This document shows, piece by piece, positions 1 through 10,909 of a stretch of 64,000 bases of DNA. The stretch is from positions 434,001 through 498,000 of the forward strand of contig CANTAL010000140.1 of assembly GCA_947650365.1 (NCBI GenBank), in the 5' to 3' direction. The notes below the pieces were generated by a model that worked only from the letters and a program-made list of their open reading frames with translations, did not search any database and had not been told where the DNA came from. Numbering within the stretch: the first letter of the stretch is position 1; every line of letters begins with the position of its first letter. The position numbers and the translations under genes are program-made. The stretch comes from Chamaelirium japonicum. Its lineage: Eukaryota; Streptophyta; Magnoliopsida; Liliales; Melanthiaceae.

Positions 1-841
1 CGAATGATTTAGAATGGATCGTACGAATGAATTAGAATAGCTCGTACGAATGAATTAGACATTCATACGAATGAATTATAATAGCTCGTACGAATGATTA
101 GAATAGATCGTGCGAATGAATTAGAATGGATCAAATGAATGAATTAGAATAGATCGTGCGAATGAATTAGAATGGATCGTACGAATGAATTAGAATGGAT
201 CGTACGAATGAATTTGAATAGATCGTCCGAATGAATTAGAATGGATCGTACGAATGAATTAAAATGGATCATGCGAATGAATTAGAATGGATCGTACGAA
301 TGAATTAGAATGGATACATTCGACGAATGAATTAGAAAAGATCATGCGAATGAATTAGAATGGATCTATGAATGAATTAGAATGAATCGTGCAAATGAAT
401 TAGAATGGATCGTACGAATGAATTAGAAAGGATACATTCGTACGAATGAATTAGAATAACTCGTACGAATAAATTAGAATGGATCTTTCGAATGAATTAG
501 AATGGATCGTACGAATGAATTAGAATTGATCGTGCGAATGAATTACAATGGATCGTACGAATGAATTAGAATGGATACATTCGTACGAATAAATTAGAAT
601 AAATCGTGAGAATGAATTAGAATAGATCGTACGAATGAATTAGAATGGATCATGCGAATGAATTAGAATGGATCTTACGAATGAATTAGAATGGATACAT
701 TCGTACTAATGAATTAGAATAGCTCGTACGAGTGAATAAGAATAGATCGTGCGAATGAATTAGAATGGATCATACGAATGAATTAGAATGGATCGTGTGA
801 ATGAATTAGAATAGATCGTACGAATGAATCAGAATGGATAC
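1..841 (+). repeat. 23-bp satellite array, left block
   Basis: Tandem copies of a 23-bp monomer: CGTACGAATGAATTAGAAT followed by a four-base tail GGAT, AGAT or AGCT. Some copies have CGTGCG in place of CGTACG. Every sixth monomer or so is preceded by five extra bases (ACATT). The block runs in one orientation and is cut at 841 by retrotransposon A. The same array resumes in register at 26003, so 1-841 and 26003 onward were originally continuous. It contains no gene. Confidence 0.97.
837..841. repeat. Target-site duplication of element A (GATAC)
   Basis: GATAC lies directly before the first LTR base (842) and again directly after the last LTR base, at 26003-26007. The pair shows that 842-26002 entered as one unit. 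The target is the satellite junction GGATAC-ATTCG. Confidence 0.92.
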
Positions 842-1530
842 TGTGGGTGCAAATTTTGGCAAGAAGTCTGCAAACAGCGGGACCCACCGGCCCTGCCTGG
901 TGGGCCCCCGAGTACCACAGCGGGACCCACCGGCCCTGCCCGGTGGGCCCATGAAGGCCCCCGAGTACCACAGCGGGACCCACCGGCCCTGCCTGGTGGG
1001 CCCCCAAAGACAACAGCGGGACCCACCGGCCCTGCTTGGTGGGCCCCCTAAAACGGTAGCGGAGCCCACCAGCCTTACCTGGAGGATCCTAAGATACGAC
1101 AGCAGAAAACCGCCATTTACCACCAGAGAATCCTATAAATAGCAGAGACTTCGAATGTAAATGGATCTGGAGATCAGTGCCATCACTTGATTTCTGATTT
1201 CAAAAACTAGAGCTCTGGGATTTCCAACTTCCCATCCTTCCCCTCTCTTTGATCTTCATCTTCTCTTTGAAGAGGTAAAGGGTGACTTCAGTGATACTGG
1301 CCTGTCGAGATCACTTCGATACAAGTGTTAGTGAATTCGGGTTGCTCCCTATAGCACGGAGACGTAGGCTTCGGCTGAACTCCGAGATCACATCTCTCGT
1401 GTCCAATTTTCTCTGTTTACATATCAAAGGTTTCAACTTCAATCAATAGATCGAACTACGATCTTCCATTTCAACTTCTATTGACTGGTGAGGCGAGGTC
1501 TTCGGGTCGGCACGAAGATTTTCCCCCACA
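842..1530 (+). repeat. 5' LTR of element A
   Basis: The LTR is 689 bp and starts TGTGGG and ends CCCACA, a 6-bp terminal inverted repeat with canonical TG...CA ends. U3 holds four copies of a GC-rich unit of about 43 bp (GGGACCC cores near 879, 922, 976 and 1018) and a degenerate fifth. Each unit can fold, with arms GGGACCCACC and GGTGGGCCC. A TATAAATA box is at 1134-1141. The downstream part resembles the LTRs of B and C, including the stretch around 1340-1385. Confidence 0.95.
1134..1141 (+). promoter_or_regulatory. LTR promoter TATA box, element A
   Basis: TATAAATA lies just downstream of the U3 tandem repeats. The same octamer is in the same context in every LTR of A, B and C (3890-3897, 15875-15882, 25605-25612, 41353-41360, 47602-47609). 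This conservation supports it as the core promoter for genomic RNA; transcription starts are not visible. Confidence 0.75.
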
Positions 1531-1533
1531 GTT

Positions 1534-1553
1534 TGGCGCCGTCTGTGGGATCC
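1534..1553 (+). other. Primer binding site, element A
   Basis: TGGCGCCGTCTGTGGGATCC begins three bases after the base following the LTR. The TGGCGCC start is typical of tRNA primer sites in plant Ty3/Gypsy elements. B has an identical site, D a near-identical one, and C a one-base variant. I do not assign the priming tRNA. Confidence 0.8.
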
Positions 1554-1692
1554 GAGCAAAAAGTCCAGCTCTCCGCTACTACTTGATCGGTTGAGCATAC
1601 AACCGATCTTGATAGCCAAACTTCCTCGCCCCCTCAGTTGATCAGACAACTGATCGGACGTCGGCACTCTAGTTGCACCTTTCGCTCTCTGA

Positions 1693-3587
1693 ATGGCGAG
1701 GACAAAACACTAGGGTCAACCAGAAGGAAGTAACACTCAACAACAAGCTCGTCCTGAGACTCGATCAATGAGTCAAAGGCTCAACTTCGGACAGCCCCTT
1801 GCTGTTCCTGAGATGGGGGTTCGTTCAGGGAGTGGGAGATCTGTCGATCGACCTATCGCCCACCCTGCACGCCAGTCAATTGGGCAAACAACCCCCGCTC
1901 CTGCTGAAGACCCTCCATCGACCTACCAAATCTCTGCGGTCGACTTCCAACTGCTCCAATTGGCGAAGCAAAACTCCACCCTCACCGCCGAGAGGGATGC
2001 TCTTAAGAAAGCAGCTTCCGAGGTTGGGATCACTCTACCTATTCCCTCTACAAGTGAGAGGGTCGATCTTCCTCGACATTCAATCCACTCCGAGCAACGG
2101 AGATCAATGGGCACTGCTGCCCTTGAGAGGATTCGACGCGACCCAACTCCCTCTGCTGCTCCTTGGAAGCAGAGTGTTTGGGATCGCCTCGATGACGAGT
2201 CTTCCCAATCGTCTTCCGGCCGCAACTGCGACAAGAAGGTACCCTCAAATCTCAATGCACCAAGGAGGCACCAAATGAAAGGCGCTCCTTCAAAAAGTCG
2301 AGTTTCCCCATCCATTCCACTTCAACGCGGACTTGGATCGGACCTTCGACACCGACTTCAACCGGCAAACATTTCGATGCCAGAGCAAGACCTTGCGATC
2401 TTACCTCTTGACCCACCCCTAGGTCGGGGACATGGTCGTAGGGACGGGTATTCCTCCGCCGGACCTCTCCATCGAAGTCTCTTCGAGACAACATTTCCAA
2501 GGGGATGGAGAACTCCTATCCTCCCCAAATTCAACTGCATTAGAGGAGATCCAACTCTCCATATACTTGCCTTCAAGCAAGCTCTAACGCCGCACGAAGA
2601 AGAAAACAACGTGCTCTGCCGCACCTTCGCAGGAAGTCTCGATGAGCCGTCACTCGACTGGTATCACAATCTTCGAGCTGGGTCCATCACCCAGTTCGAT
2701 GTTTTGGCTAAACTCTTTGTGCAGCATTATCAGCTCAATCTGAAGCCCGAGAAGAAGCTCGACTCTCTCTATCAGCTAAGGATGGGTGCTGACGAGACTC
2801 TCCGAAGTTTCACTAGGAGGTTTCGCAACGAGCATGCTGCCCTCTCTGGAAGACATCTGGATGATGAAGCCATCATGTTGGCTTTCCAGAACGCTCTCCG
2901 CTTCGATCTACACATCTACAACGACTTCATCCGCAATCCCCCTCCTTCTCTGGGTGCTATGTTTGATCGAATCCAGAGAGAGATCGAGGTCGAAGATGAT
3001 CAAGTCGCTCGAAAAGGGCGAGAAACAAAGCGAAGACCTGCGGAGAGAGAAGCTCCCAAGTATGCTGCCAAGACTCACAACGCTGAGGCAGCAGCCCCTC
3101 CAGCCAACAAACGATCAAAGAATGACGGGCGTCGATCTCCAACAAAGACCACTTTCACCGAGTGGAATTTACCAGTCGAACAAATACTCGACCGCATTCA
3201 ACACGACGAGTATCTTCGAAGGCCCAATCCTCTTCAGCCAAATTCCAAATTCACAGCAGACAAAACAGTCTACTGCGAATTCCATCGAAGTCACGGTCAC
3301 TCCACCGATCGGTGCTATCGGTTGAAGTTCCATCTTGAAGATTTATTGCGAGAGGGCCACCTTCAAGAATTCGTCAACAACGGGCACGATCAACATCGAA
3401 CCTCTGCAAAGGGGAAAGAAGTCTGTTGGATACATCAAATCTCATCTGACCGGCAACCTATCTCTGTGAATGCCAACGTCTTTGGTATTCACGGAACATT
3501 GCACAATCAAAATCTGACCGGGAAGGAAGTGGATCGACAAGTTCGATGCATCTTCTACGTTCGTTCTACTGCGAACAAGGAAGATAC
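1693..3587 (+). pseudogene. gag: gag (5' part) of element A, broken by a stop and by element B
   Basis: The frame opens at ATG 1693, hits TAG at codon 7 (1711-1713, where B has CAA), and is then open to the B insertion at 3587. The protein has a low-complexity N-terminus. A retrotransposon Gag capsid-type domain lies around 2510-2860, with motifs such as LDWYHNL and FVQHYQLNLKPEKK. A zinc knuckle of pattern C-x2-H-x4-H-x4-C lies near 3271-3315; it is a CHHC variant of the usual CCHC. Gag would form the virus-like particle in the cytoplasm. Translation beyond 3587 to 3894 is only LTR of element B. The frame resumes at 16277: GAT-AC from 3583-3587 joins C at 16277 to continue the codon phase. 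Confidence 0.9.
3583..3587. repeat. Target-site duplication of element B (GATAC)
   Basis: GATAC precedes the B 5' LTR here and follows the B 3' LTR at 16272-16276. The empty site is visible in the homologous frame of B itself near 6340, where GGATACCTGG is uninterrupted. This proves nesting into A's gag-pro frame. Confidence 0.95.
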
Positions 3588-4286
3588 TGTAAGTGCAAAT
3601 TATGGCAGAAGTTTACCAACTACCGCGGGACCCACCAGCCCTGCCTGGTGGGCCCACAAGGACCACCGCGGGACCCACCAGCCCTGCCTGGTGGGCCCAC
3701 GAGGACCACCGCAGGACCCACCGGCCCTGCTTGGTGGGCCCACGAGGACCACCGCAGGACCCACCGACCCTGCCCTGTGGGACCAGGAGCCTGTGGAATC
3801 CCCCCAGAAGATGGTAGCGGGGCCCGCAGCTTTACCTGGAGGATCCCCAGATACTGCAGCAGAAACCGCCATTCGCCACCCGGAAAGCGTATAAATAGCA
3901 GAGCCTTCGAATGTAAAAAGATCGAAACTCTCAATTCTAAAACCAGAGCTCTGGGATTTCCAACTTCCCATCTACCATCTCTCTTTGATCTTCTTCTCTC
4001 CTTCGAAGAGATCAGAGTGTTTCTAGTGATACTCGGCCTGTCGAGATCACTTCGTCATAAGTGTTAGTGAATTCGGGTTGCTCCCTATAGCACGGAGACG
4101 TAGGCTTCGGCTGAACTCCGAAATCACCTCTCGTGTCTATTCTCTGATTGCATATCTCTTTCTATTGGCATATCAAAAGGCTTCAACTTCAATCAACAGA
4201 TCGACCAGCGATCTTCAACATCAACTTCAACTTCAATTGACTGGTGAGGCGAGGTCTTCGGGTCGGCACGAAGATTCTCCCCCACA
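3588..4286 (+). repeat. 5' LTR of element B
   Basis: The LTR is 699 bp. It begins TGTAAG instead of the TGTGGG seen in its 3' partner, so the terminal inverted repeat has been damaged by two G-to-A changes since insertion. It ends CCCACA. U3 has four GC-rich tandem units; TATAAATA is at 3890-3897. Confidence 0.95.
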
Positions 4287-4289
4287 GTT

Positions 4290-4309
4290 TGGCGCCGTCT
4301 GTGGGATCC
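4290..4309 (+). other. Primer binding site, element B
   Basis: The sequence matches element A's site over all 20 bases, TGGCGCC onward, and starts three bases after the base following the LTR. Confidence 0.8.
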
Positions 4310-4448
4310 GATCAAAAAGTCCAACTCTCCGCTACTACTTGATCGGTTGAACCTACAACCAATCTTGATAGTCAAACTTCCTCGCCCCCTCGGTTGATCA
4401 GACGACTGATCGGACGTCGGCACTCTCATTGCACCTTTCGCTCTCTGA

Positions 4449-6917
4449 ATGGCGAGGACGAAACATCAAGGTCAACCAGAAGGAAGTAACACTCAACAAC
4501 AACCTCGTCCTGAGACTCGTTCAATGAGTCAAAGGCTCAACTTCGGACAGCCCCTTGCTGTCCCCGAGATGGGAGTTCGTTCAGGGAGTGGCAGATCTGT
4601 CGATCGACCTATCGCCCACCCCGCGCGACAGTCGATTGGGCAAACAACACCAGCTCCTGCTGAAGACCCTCCATCAACCTATCAAATCTCTGCGATCGAC
4701 TTCTAGCTGCTCCAATTGGCGAAGCAAAACGCCACCCTCACCGCCGAGAGGGATGCACTTAAGAGGGCAGCTTCTGAGGCTGGAATCGCTCTTCCGATCC
4801 CCTCCACAAGTGAGAGAGTCGATCTTCCTCGACATTCAACTCACTCTGAGCAACGGAGGTCAATGGGCACTGCTGCCCTCGAGAGGATTCGACGCGACCC
4901 AACTCCCTCTGCGACCCCTTGGAAGCAGAGTGTTTGGGATCGCCTCGATGACGAGTCTTCCCAATCGTCTTCCGGCCGCAACTACGACAATAAGGCACCC
5001 TCAAAGCTCGACATACCAAGGAAGCACCAAATGAAAGGCGCTCCTTCAAAGAGTCGAGTTTCCCCATCCATTCCACTTCAACGCGGACTCGGATCAGACC
5101 TTCGACACCGACTTCAACCGGCAAACACTTCGATGCCAGAGCAAGACCTTGCGATCTTGCCTCTTGACCCACCTCTAGGTCGAGGACATGGTCGTAGGGA
5201 TAGCTATTCCTCTGTCGGGCCTCTACATCGAAGCCGCTTCGAATCAGCATTCCCAAGAGGATGGAGAACTCCTATCCTTCCCAAATTCAATTGCATCCGA
5301 GGAGATCCTACTCTCCACATCCTCGTATTCAAGCAAGCTCTAACGCCGCACGAAGAAGAAAACAATGTGCTCTGCCGCACCTTTGCGGGAAGTCTCGATG
5401 AGCCGTCGCTCGACTGGTATCATAATCTTCGAGCTGGGTCCATCACCCAATTCGATGTTTTGGCTAAACTCTTCGTGCAGCACTATCAGCTTAATCTGAA
5501 GCCCGAGAAGAAGCTCGACTCTCTCTATCGACTAAGGATGGGTGCTGACGAAACTCTCCGAAGTTTCACTAGGAGGTTTCGCACCGAGCATGCTGCCCTC
5601 TCGGGAAGACATCTGGATGATGAAGCCATCATGTTGGCTTTCCAGAACGCTCTCCGTTTCGATCTACACATCTACAACGACTTCATCCGCAATCCCCCTC
5701 CTTCTCTGGGAGCTATGTTCGATCGAATCCAGAGAGAGATTGAGGTCGAAGACGACCAAGTCGCTCAGAAAGGGCGAGAAACTAAGAGAAGGCCTGCTGA
5801 AAGAGAAGCTCCTAAGTATGCTGCAAAGGCTCACAACGCTGAAGCAGCAGCCCCTCCGGCTAACAAAAGATCAAAGAATGATGGGCGTCGATCTCCAACG
5901 AAGACCACTTTCACTGAGTGGAACTTACCAGTCGAACAAATACTCGACCGCATTCAACACGACGAGTATCTTCGGAGGCCCAATCCTCTTCAGCCAAACT
6001 CCAAATTCACAGCAGACAAAACTGTCTACTGCGAATTCCATCGAAGTCACGGCCACTCTACTGACCGATGCTATCGGTTGAAGTACCATCTTGAAGACTT
6101 ACTGCGAGAGGGCCACCTTCAAGAATTCGTCAACAACGGGCACGATCAACGTCGGACCTCTGCAAAGGGGAAAGAAGTGTGTTGGATACATCAAATCTCC
6201 TCTGACCGGCAACTTATCTCTGTGAATGCCAATGTCTTTGGTATTCATGGAATATTGCACAATCAAGCTTTGACCGGGAAAGAGGTGGATCGACAAGTTC
6301 GACGCATCTTCCACGTTCGTTCCACTGCGAATAAAGAGGATACCTGGATCGAGAAGCCCATCGAAGGTCTTGCTTGGCCATCCATCGTCTTCAACGACAC
6401 TGATCTTCAAGGAGTTCATACTCCACATCGAGACCCCCTGGTTTTGAAACTCATCATCGACGGAAGCACCGTCAATCGAATCCTCATCGACACCGGGAGT
6501 TCCATCGATATTATGTTCTCAGACTGCTTCAAACGTCTGGGACATAAGTATCAAAGCCTCGACGTCATCCCGACCGTGATCACTGGATTCAACGGCGAAA
6601 AAAGCATCACGGTGGGCGAATCGAGATTCACTCTGGACCTCAGCCGAGAGACTCGAGTCTCGGTGAGGTTTGCCATTGTCGAAGGGGTCTCTAGCTACAA
6701 CGCCATCCTCGGGCGACCCTTCCTCCACCAGATCAATGCCATCTCCTCCTCTTACCACCAACTTCTCAAGTTTGCAACGGGAGAGGGCATCGTCTGCATT
6801 CGAGGCGATCAACAATCTGGAAGGTCTTGTGAAGCTGCTGCGACTAAAACAGATCGAAAGATCAACATTGCTCCTCCAAAGCGGCCACGAGATGAAGCTG
6901 GTCCATCTTCCAAATAG
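4449..6917 (+). pseudogene. gag: gag-protease frame of element B, one premature stop
   Basis: The start is ATG 4449, the same position as in A and C. The frame meets TAG at codon 86 (4704-4706; A reads CAA there) and then stays open to TAG 6915-6917. The part after the early stop is 733 residues in the same frame. Order: a charged low-complexity N-terminus; the Gag domain (about 5270-5620); a zinc knuckle C-x2-H-x4-H-x4-C near 6029-6074; then a retroviral-type aspartic protease with the catalytic motif LIDTGSS, its Asp at 6489-6491. Gag packages the RNA and the protease matures the polyprotein. The early stop probably blocks full-length Gag unless it is suppressed. Confidence 0.92.
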
Positions 6918-6923
6918 CAATCA
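6915..6923 (+). promoter_or_regulatory. In-frame UAG with a CAA-UCA context (possible readthrough site)
   Basis: A single TAG separates gag-protease from the reverse transcriptase frame. It is followed by CAATCA, which fits the leaky UAG-CAR-YYA context known from tobamovirus-type readthrough. The frame before and after is the same (phase of 4449, 6918 and 7071), and 6918-7070 is open and coding-like. Element A keeps the identical TAG and context at 16848-16856. Readthrough is inferred, not shown. Confidence 0.65.
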
Positions 6924-9900
6924 AAGGAGATTCCGCTGACCGAACCTCCACCAATCGAATGGGAAGTATCACCTTCAATTGAAGAAATCATCCCAATCAA
7001 TATTGGCAGTGGAGATCTCCCTCGACAAACATTTATTGGTACCGGTCTTAGCGACGCAGAAGCGCAAGACATGGTATCCTTCCTCCAGTCCAATATCGAC
7101 GTCTTCGCTTGGTGCTTCGAAGACATGCCTGGGATCAATCCAGAAGACGCTTGTCATCGACTTGCGATCAAAGAAGAAATGAAGCCCGTCAAGCAAAAGC
7201 CACGCACCATTCGACCAGAGCTGCAAGTTGCTGTTCAAGACGAAATCACCAAGCTACTCGCAGCAGGCTTCATCCGTGAAGTAGAGTATCCTACCTGGAT
7301 CTCTAACATAGTTGCTGTTCCAAAGAAGAACGGGAAAGTCAGAGTCTGCATCGACTTCACCAATCTCAACAAAGCTTGTCCCAAAGATCCATTCCCCATG
7401 CCAAGGATTGATAGACTCGTCGATGCCACTGCTGGACACGAGCTATTATCTTTCATGGATGGATACTCTGGGTACAATCAAATTCCACTTCATCCCGACG
7501 ATCAAGAGAAAACTTGCTTCGTGACTAGCCGAGGTCTCTACTGCTACAATGTAATGCCATTTGGCCTCAAGAATGCTGGATCTACCTATCAAAGACTAGT
7601 CACCAAAATGTTCGAAGATCAGATCGGTCGCAACGTCGAAGTCTATGTCGATGATCTCCTCACCAAGAGCTCCACTAGAGGGAAGCATCTATCTGATCTG
7701 GCTGAAACCTTTCAAATCCTTCGAAAGTATCGTATGAAGCTCAATCCTGCCAAATGCGCTTTCGGAGTTCAATCTGGCAAATTCCTGGGTCATCTTGTGA
7801 CCAGGAGAGGTATTGAAGCCAATCCTGATCAAATTCGAGCCATCCTCGACATGCCATCACCTACTAATCGAAAAGAAGTACAGCGTCTCACTGGAAGACT
7901 CGCTGCCCTCAATCGGTTCATCTCAAAGTCTTCTGACAAATGTAAACCTCTCTTCGACAAACTACGAAAGGCGGATACATCCGGCTGGAGTCCAATCTGT
8001 GAAGAAGCATTTCAAAGCATCAAGAAATATCTGGTGCAAGCTCCTATCTTAACGGCTCCACTTCCAAAAGAAGACTTATGGCTTTATCTCGCCGTCACTA
8101 ATCAAGCAATCAGTGCGGTCTTAGTCAGTAGAAGAGAAGGCATCGAGCATCCGGTCTACTACATCAGCCATACTCTCCTTCCAGCTGAAACTCGTTACTC
8201 AAAAACTGAGAAGGTCATACTGGCTCTACTCACTGCATCACGTCGTCTACAACCTTACTTCGTCTCCCACCAGATCACTGTTATTTCAGAACACTCGCTC
8301 AAAGACATCGTCGACAAAGCTGGTCGAGCTGGTCGAATGACCAAATGGGTGATCGAAATGAGTGCTCTGGGGATTCAGTTCGAACCTCGCACTTCTATCA
8401 AAGGTCAAGTAGTTGCTGATTTCCTAGCTGACTTCCCAGTTGAAGACCCCATCACTTGGGAAGAAGATGTCGACATGCGCTTGGAAGATGAGGACAATAC
8501 TCCGATCAACCTTGCAACAAAGATTGATCCAAATCTCGAAGCTACTGCTACAACTCCTCCATGGAAGCTTTATACTGATGGAGCTTCAAGTTCGATCGGT
8601 TCGGGAACTGGGATAGTCTTAGTATCCCCCGAACTTGATCATCTACAGAAGGCCACTCTCCTAGGGTTCAACGCCACCAATAACGAAGCCGAATACGAAG
8701 CACTCATTCCGGGACTCGAAATGGCTGAATCCCTGGGGGTAGATCGAATCCTCGTCTACAGCGACTCCCAGTTGATCATAAGGCAAATCAATGGAGAGTA
8801 CACAGCTCGAGAAGAAAGAATGCAACTCTACTTGGCCTTAGTACGACGTCTTCAACAACGTTTTACTAGCGCTGAATTCATTCAAATCCCCAGAGCAGAG
8901 AACCGAGAAGCAGATGCCTTAGCCAATGCTGCCTCAGTTCTTGGAGACTCGCTCGGAGGAAGGCAAATACAGATCGATTATCAAGAAGTGCCCAAGACCA
9001 CCCCCGATCAACAGATCCTTACTACTACAAAAGAATCTGGGGGTGGAGATCAACTTGAAGACTGGAGACGACCAATCTTCGACTTCTTCAAGAATGGCAA
9101 AATGCCGGAAGATCCAAATCAAGCCCGAAGACTTCAAAGGAAGCTCCCATGCTACATTTTACAAGGTGAAGATTTATATTTCAAATCTCACAACGGGATG
9201 TTGCTCAAGTGCCTTGGTCCCAAGCAAGCACTGGCAATCCTGGTTGATATCCACTCTGGAACTTGTGGGAATCATTCGGGAGGAAGATCTCTTGAAGCTA
9301 AGACAAAGCTACAAGGTTACTACTGGCCTACTATGTCAAAAGATGCTCGACAAGTTGTTCAAAGATGCGAACCATGCCAACGGCATGCTCGAGCTATCCA
9401 TCTCCCTGCAGATGAGCTTCATCAACTATCAAGTCCCTGGCCTTTCCATCAATGGGGGTTAGATTTCTTGGGTCCTTTCCCTCCAACTCCGAGTAAAAAG
9501 AAGTATCTACTGCTGGCCACAGATTACTTCACCAAATGGGTTGAAGCTGTGCCCCTATTCCGAGAGACTGACGATGAAGTGATCAAATTCATTCGGCACA
9601 ACATCTTCTCAAGGTTTGGTACACCTCAAGTTCTTGTTGCTGACAATGGAGCTCAGTTTGATTCCGATAAATTCCGAGAGTTCTGTCTGCACAACAGTAT
9701 CAAGCTATTTTATTCAACTCCAATATATCCTCAATGCAATGGTCAAGCTGAAGCCTCCAATAGAGCTATTCTTGGTATACTCAAGAAGAAACTCAACGAC
9801 AAGAAAGGATTGTTGGAACAGGTCCTACCTGAAGTTCTTTGGTGGTATCGCACAACCCCGAGAAGATCAACTGGGTTCTCGCCTTTTCGCTTAACATATG

Positions 9901-10298
9901 GATCAGAAGCAGTACTCCCAACAGAAAACATATCAAGTACTCTGAAGACCAAGGCAGTTGAAGAAGGAATCAATGAAGAGCTTCGAGTCGATGATCTAGA
10001 CTTCTCTGAAGAACTAAGAGACCAAGCCTCCCTTCGTGTGGCCAAGTATCAACAGAAGATCAAACGAGCCTACGATGAGAAAGTCTACAAGAGACAGTTC
10101 CCAGTGGGCAGTCTGGTCCTCAGAGCTGTTTTCTATAACACCAAGGAGCATAGCAGTGGAAAACTAGCTCCCAACTGGGAAGGTCCATATATCGTTGAAT
10201 CAGTAGGAGGCAAAGGTTCTTACAGACTGATCACACCAGAAGGAGATAGATTGCCTCGAGCTTGGAATTCTAGACACCTCAAGATGTTCTATCCATGA
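6918..10298 (+). CDS. pol: Pol polyprotein of element B (RT, RNase H, second RNase H, integrase)
   Basis: The frame is open from the leaky UAG to 10298; the first ATG is 7071, giving 1075 residues. Positions below count from that Met. Reverse transcriptase covers about 65-230 with YVDD at 192-195. The RT-linked RNase H-like domain is near 335-400. A second RNase H near 498-625 shows TDGASS (Asp503), NNEAEYEA, SDSQL and NREADALA, and is a Tat hallmark. The integrase has an HHCC zinc site (HSGTCGNH near 728, CEPC at 766-769) and catalytic Asp818, Asp858 and Glu894, an exact DD35E spacing. The C-terminus is a GPY/F-like module (NWEGPYIVES), with no chromodomain. All key residues are present, so this pol looks functional. 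It would copy the RNA to DNA and integrate it. Confidence 0.95.
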   Translation, partial: QSKEIPLTEPPPIEWEVSPSIEEIIPINIGSGDLPRQTFIGTGLSDAEAQDMVSFLQSNIDVFAWCFEDMPGINPEDACHRLAIKEEMKPVKQKPRTIRPELQVAVQDEITKLLAAGFIREVEYPTWISNIVAVPKKNGKVRVCIDFTNLNKACPKDPFPMPRIDRLVDATAGHELLSFMDGYSGYNQIPLHPDDQEKTCFVTSRGLYCYNVMPFGLKNAGSTYQRLVTKMFEDQIGRNVEVYVDDLLTKSSTRGKHLSDLAETFQILRKYRMKLNPAKCAFGVQSGKFLGHLVTRRGIEANPDQIRAILDMPSPTNRKEVQRLTGRLAALNRFISKSSDKCKPLFDKLRKADTSGWSPICEEAFQSIKKYLVQAPILTAPLPKEDLWLYLAVTNQAISAVLVSRREGIEHPVYYISHTLLPAETRYSKTEKVILALLTASRRLQPYFVSHQITVISEHSLKDIVDKAGRAGRMTKWVIEMSALGIQFEPRTSIKGQVVADFLADFPVEDPITWEEDVDMRLEDEDNTPINLATKIDPNLEATATTPPWKLYTDGASSSIGSGTGIVLVSPELDHLQKATLLGFNATNNEAEYEALIPGLEMAESLGVDRILVYSDSQLIIRQINGEYTAREERMQLYLALVRRLQQRFTSAEFIQIPRAENREADALANAASVLGDSLGGRQIQIDYQEVPKTTPDQQILTTTKESGGGDQLEDWRRPIFDFFKNGKMPEDPNQARRLQRKLPCYILQGEDLYFKSHNGMLLKCLGPKQALAILVDIHSGTCGNHSGGRSLEAKTKLQGYYWPTMSKDARQVVQRCEPCQRHARAIHLPADELHQLSSPWPFHQWGLDFLGPFPPTPSKKKYLLLATDYFTKWVEAVPLFRETDDEVIKFIRHNIFSRFGTPQVLVADNGAQFDSDKFREFCLHNSIKLFYSTPIYPQCNGQAEASNRAILGILKKKLNDKKGLLEQVLPEVLWWYRTTPRRSTGFSPFRLTYGSEAVLPTENISSTLKTKAVEEGINEELRVDDLDFSEELRDQASLRVAKYQQKIKRAYDEKVYKRQFPVGSLVLRAVFYNTKEHSSGKLAPNWEGPYIVESVGGKGSYRLITPEGDRLPRAWNSRHLKMFYP

Positions 10299-10314
10299 TG
10301 TAAATTCTGTGATA

Positions 10315-10320
10315 AATAAA
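10315..10320 (+). terminator. AATAAA after pol, element B
   Basis: AATAAA lies 17 bases after the pol stop, in a block also present in A (20278-20283) and C (43383-43388). It might be a poly(A) signal for a shorter sense transcript ending before the antisense gene, but AATAAA alone is weak evidence. Confidence 0.3.
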
Positions 10321-10426
10321 GTTCTCTTTCAAGTATTCAAATGGGCCAGTGTTCAGCTTTTCAATTCAAATTCTGAAGCAGTTTCAAGTTATCCATATTC
10401 AAATTACCAGGTCTTTTAACAAGTTT

Positions 10427-10719
10427 GGGTGTTAGAGTTGCGACTCAACCCCTTACTAGCAAATGTTAAAAACTGACCATATTCAAGTTACCAAGTCTTT
10501 TAACAAGTTTGGGTGTTAGAGTTGCGACTCAACCCCTTACTGGCAAATGTTAAACTGACTTTCAAATTTCAATATTCAATTTCAATCAAATTCTATATCG
10601 TCTAACAAATTTGGGTGCTTGAGTTGCGACTCAACCCCTCACATTCAAATGTTACACGAATTCAAGTTCAAATCTTCAAGTTACAACAAGTTTGGATAAT
10701 CGAGTTGCGACTCGACCCC
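10427..10719. repeat. Four-copy hairpin array between pol and the antisense gene, element B
   Basis: Four imperfect repeats, each with a hairpin: 10427-10452, 10511-10536, 10613-10638 and 10694-10719. The core is GAGT-TGCG-ACTC, extended by TT/AA and G/C pairs to an outer GGG...CCC, with one-base bulges. In the fourth copy the fifth pair changes from T-A to C-G (CGAGT...ACTCG), keeping the stem. Flanking text such as TTTTAACAAGTTT is repeated too. The array sits where the sense pol and antisense transcripts converge. Confidence 0.85.
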
Positions 10720-10909
10720 TTACGTTTCAAAGATTGTACCTATTTTGATGATATCCAGAACATAATATTCGAAGGCATACAACTCAGAAGACATTCAATT
10801 TTCAAACACCAAAAAGATTTCTATTATCAAAACTTGCCAAGTATAAAATGGAGCTGCTACATATCAAAGGTTTACAAGTGTCAAAAACAAAGAAGAAGAT
10901 AGAAGAGCA

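Noticed and set aside
806..1142. Gly/Pro-rich ORFs on both strands (also at 3593-3971, 15559-15956, 25290-25613, 40753-41361, 47038-47610)
   Set aside because: They are six-frame translations of the 43-bp GC-rich U3 repeats, open on both strands because the unit lacks stops. No conserved start or domain.
3588..3894. Apparent C-terminal extension of A's gag ORF
   Set aside because: This part lies in the inserted LTR of element B, so it is not native gag.
10200..10298. Chromodomain at the integrase C-terminus
   Set aside because: The protein ends shortly after the GPY/F-like module; no aromatic-cage motif is present.
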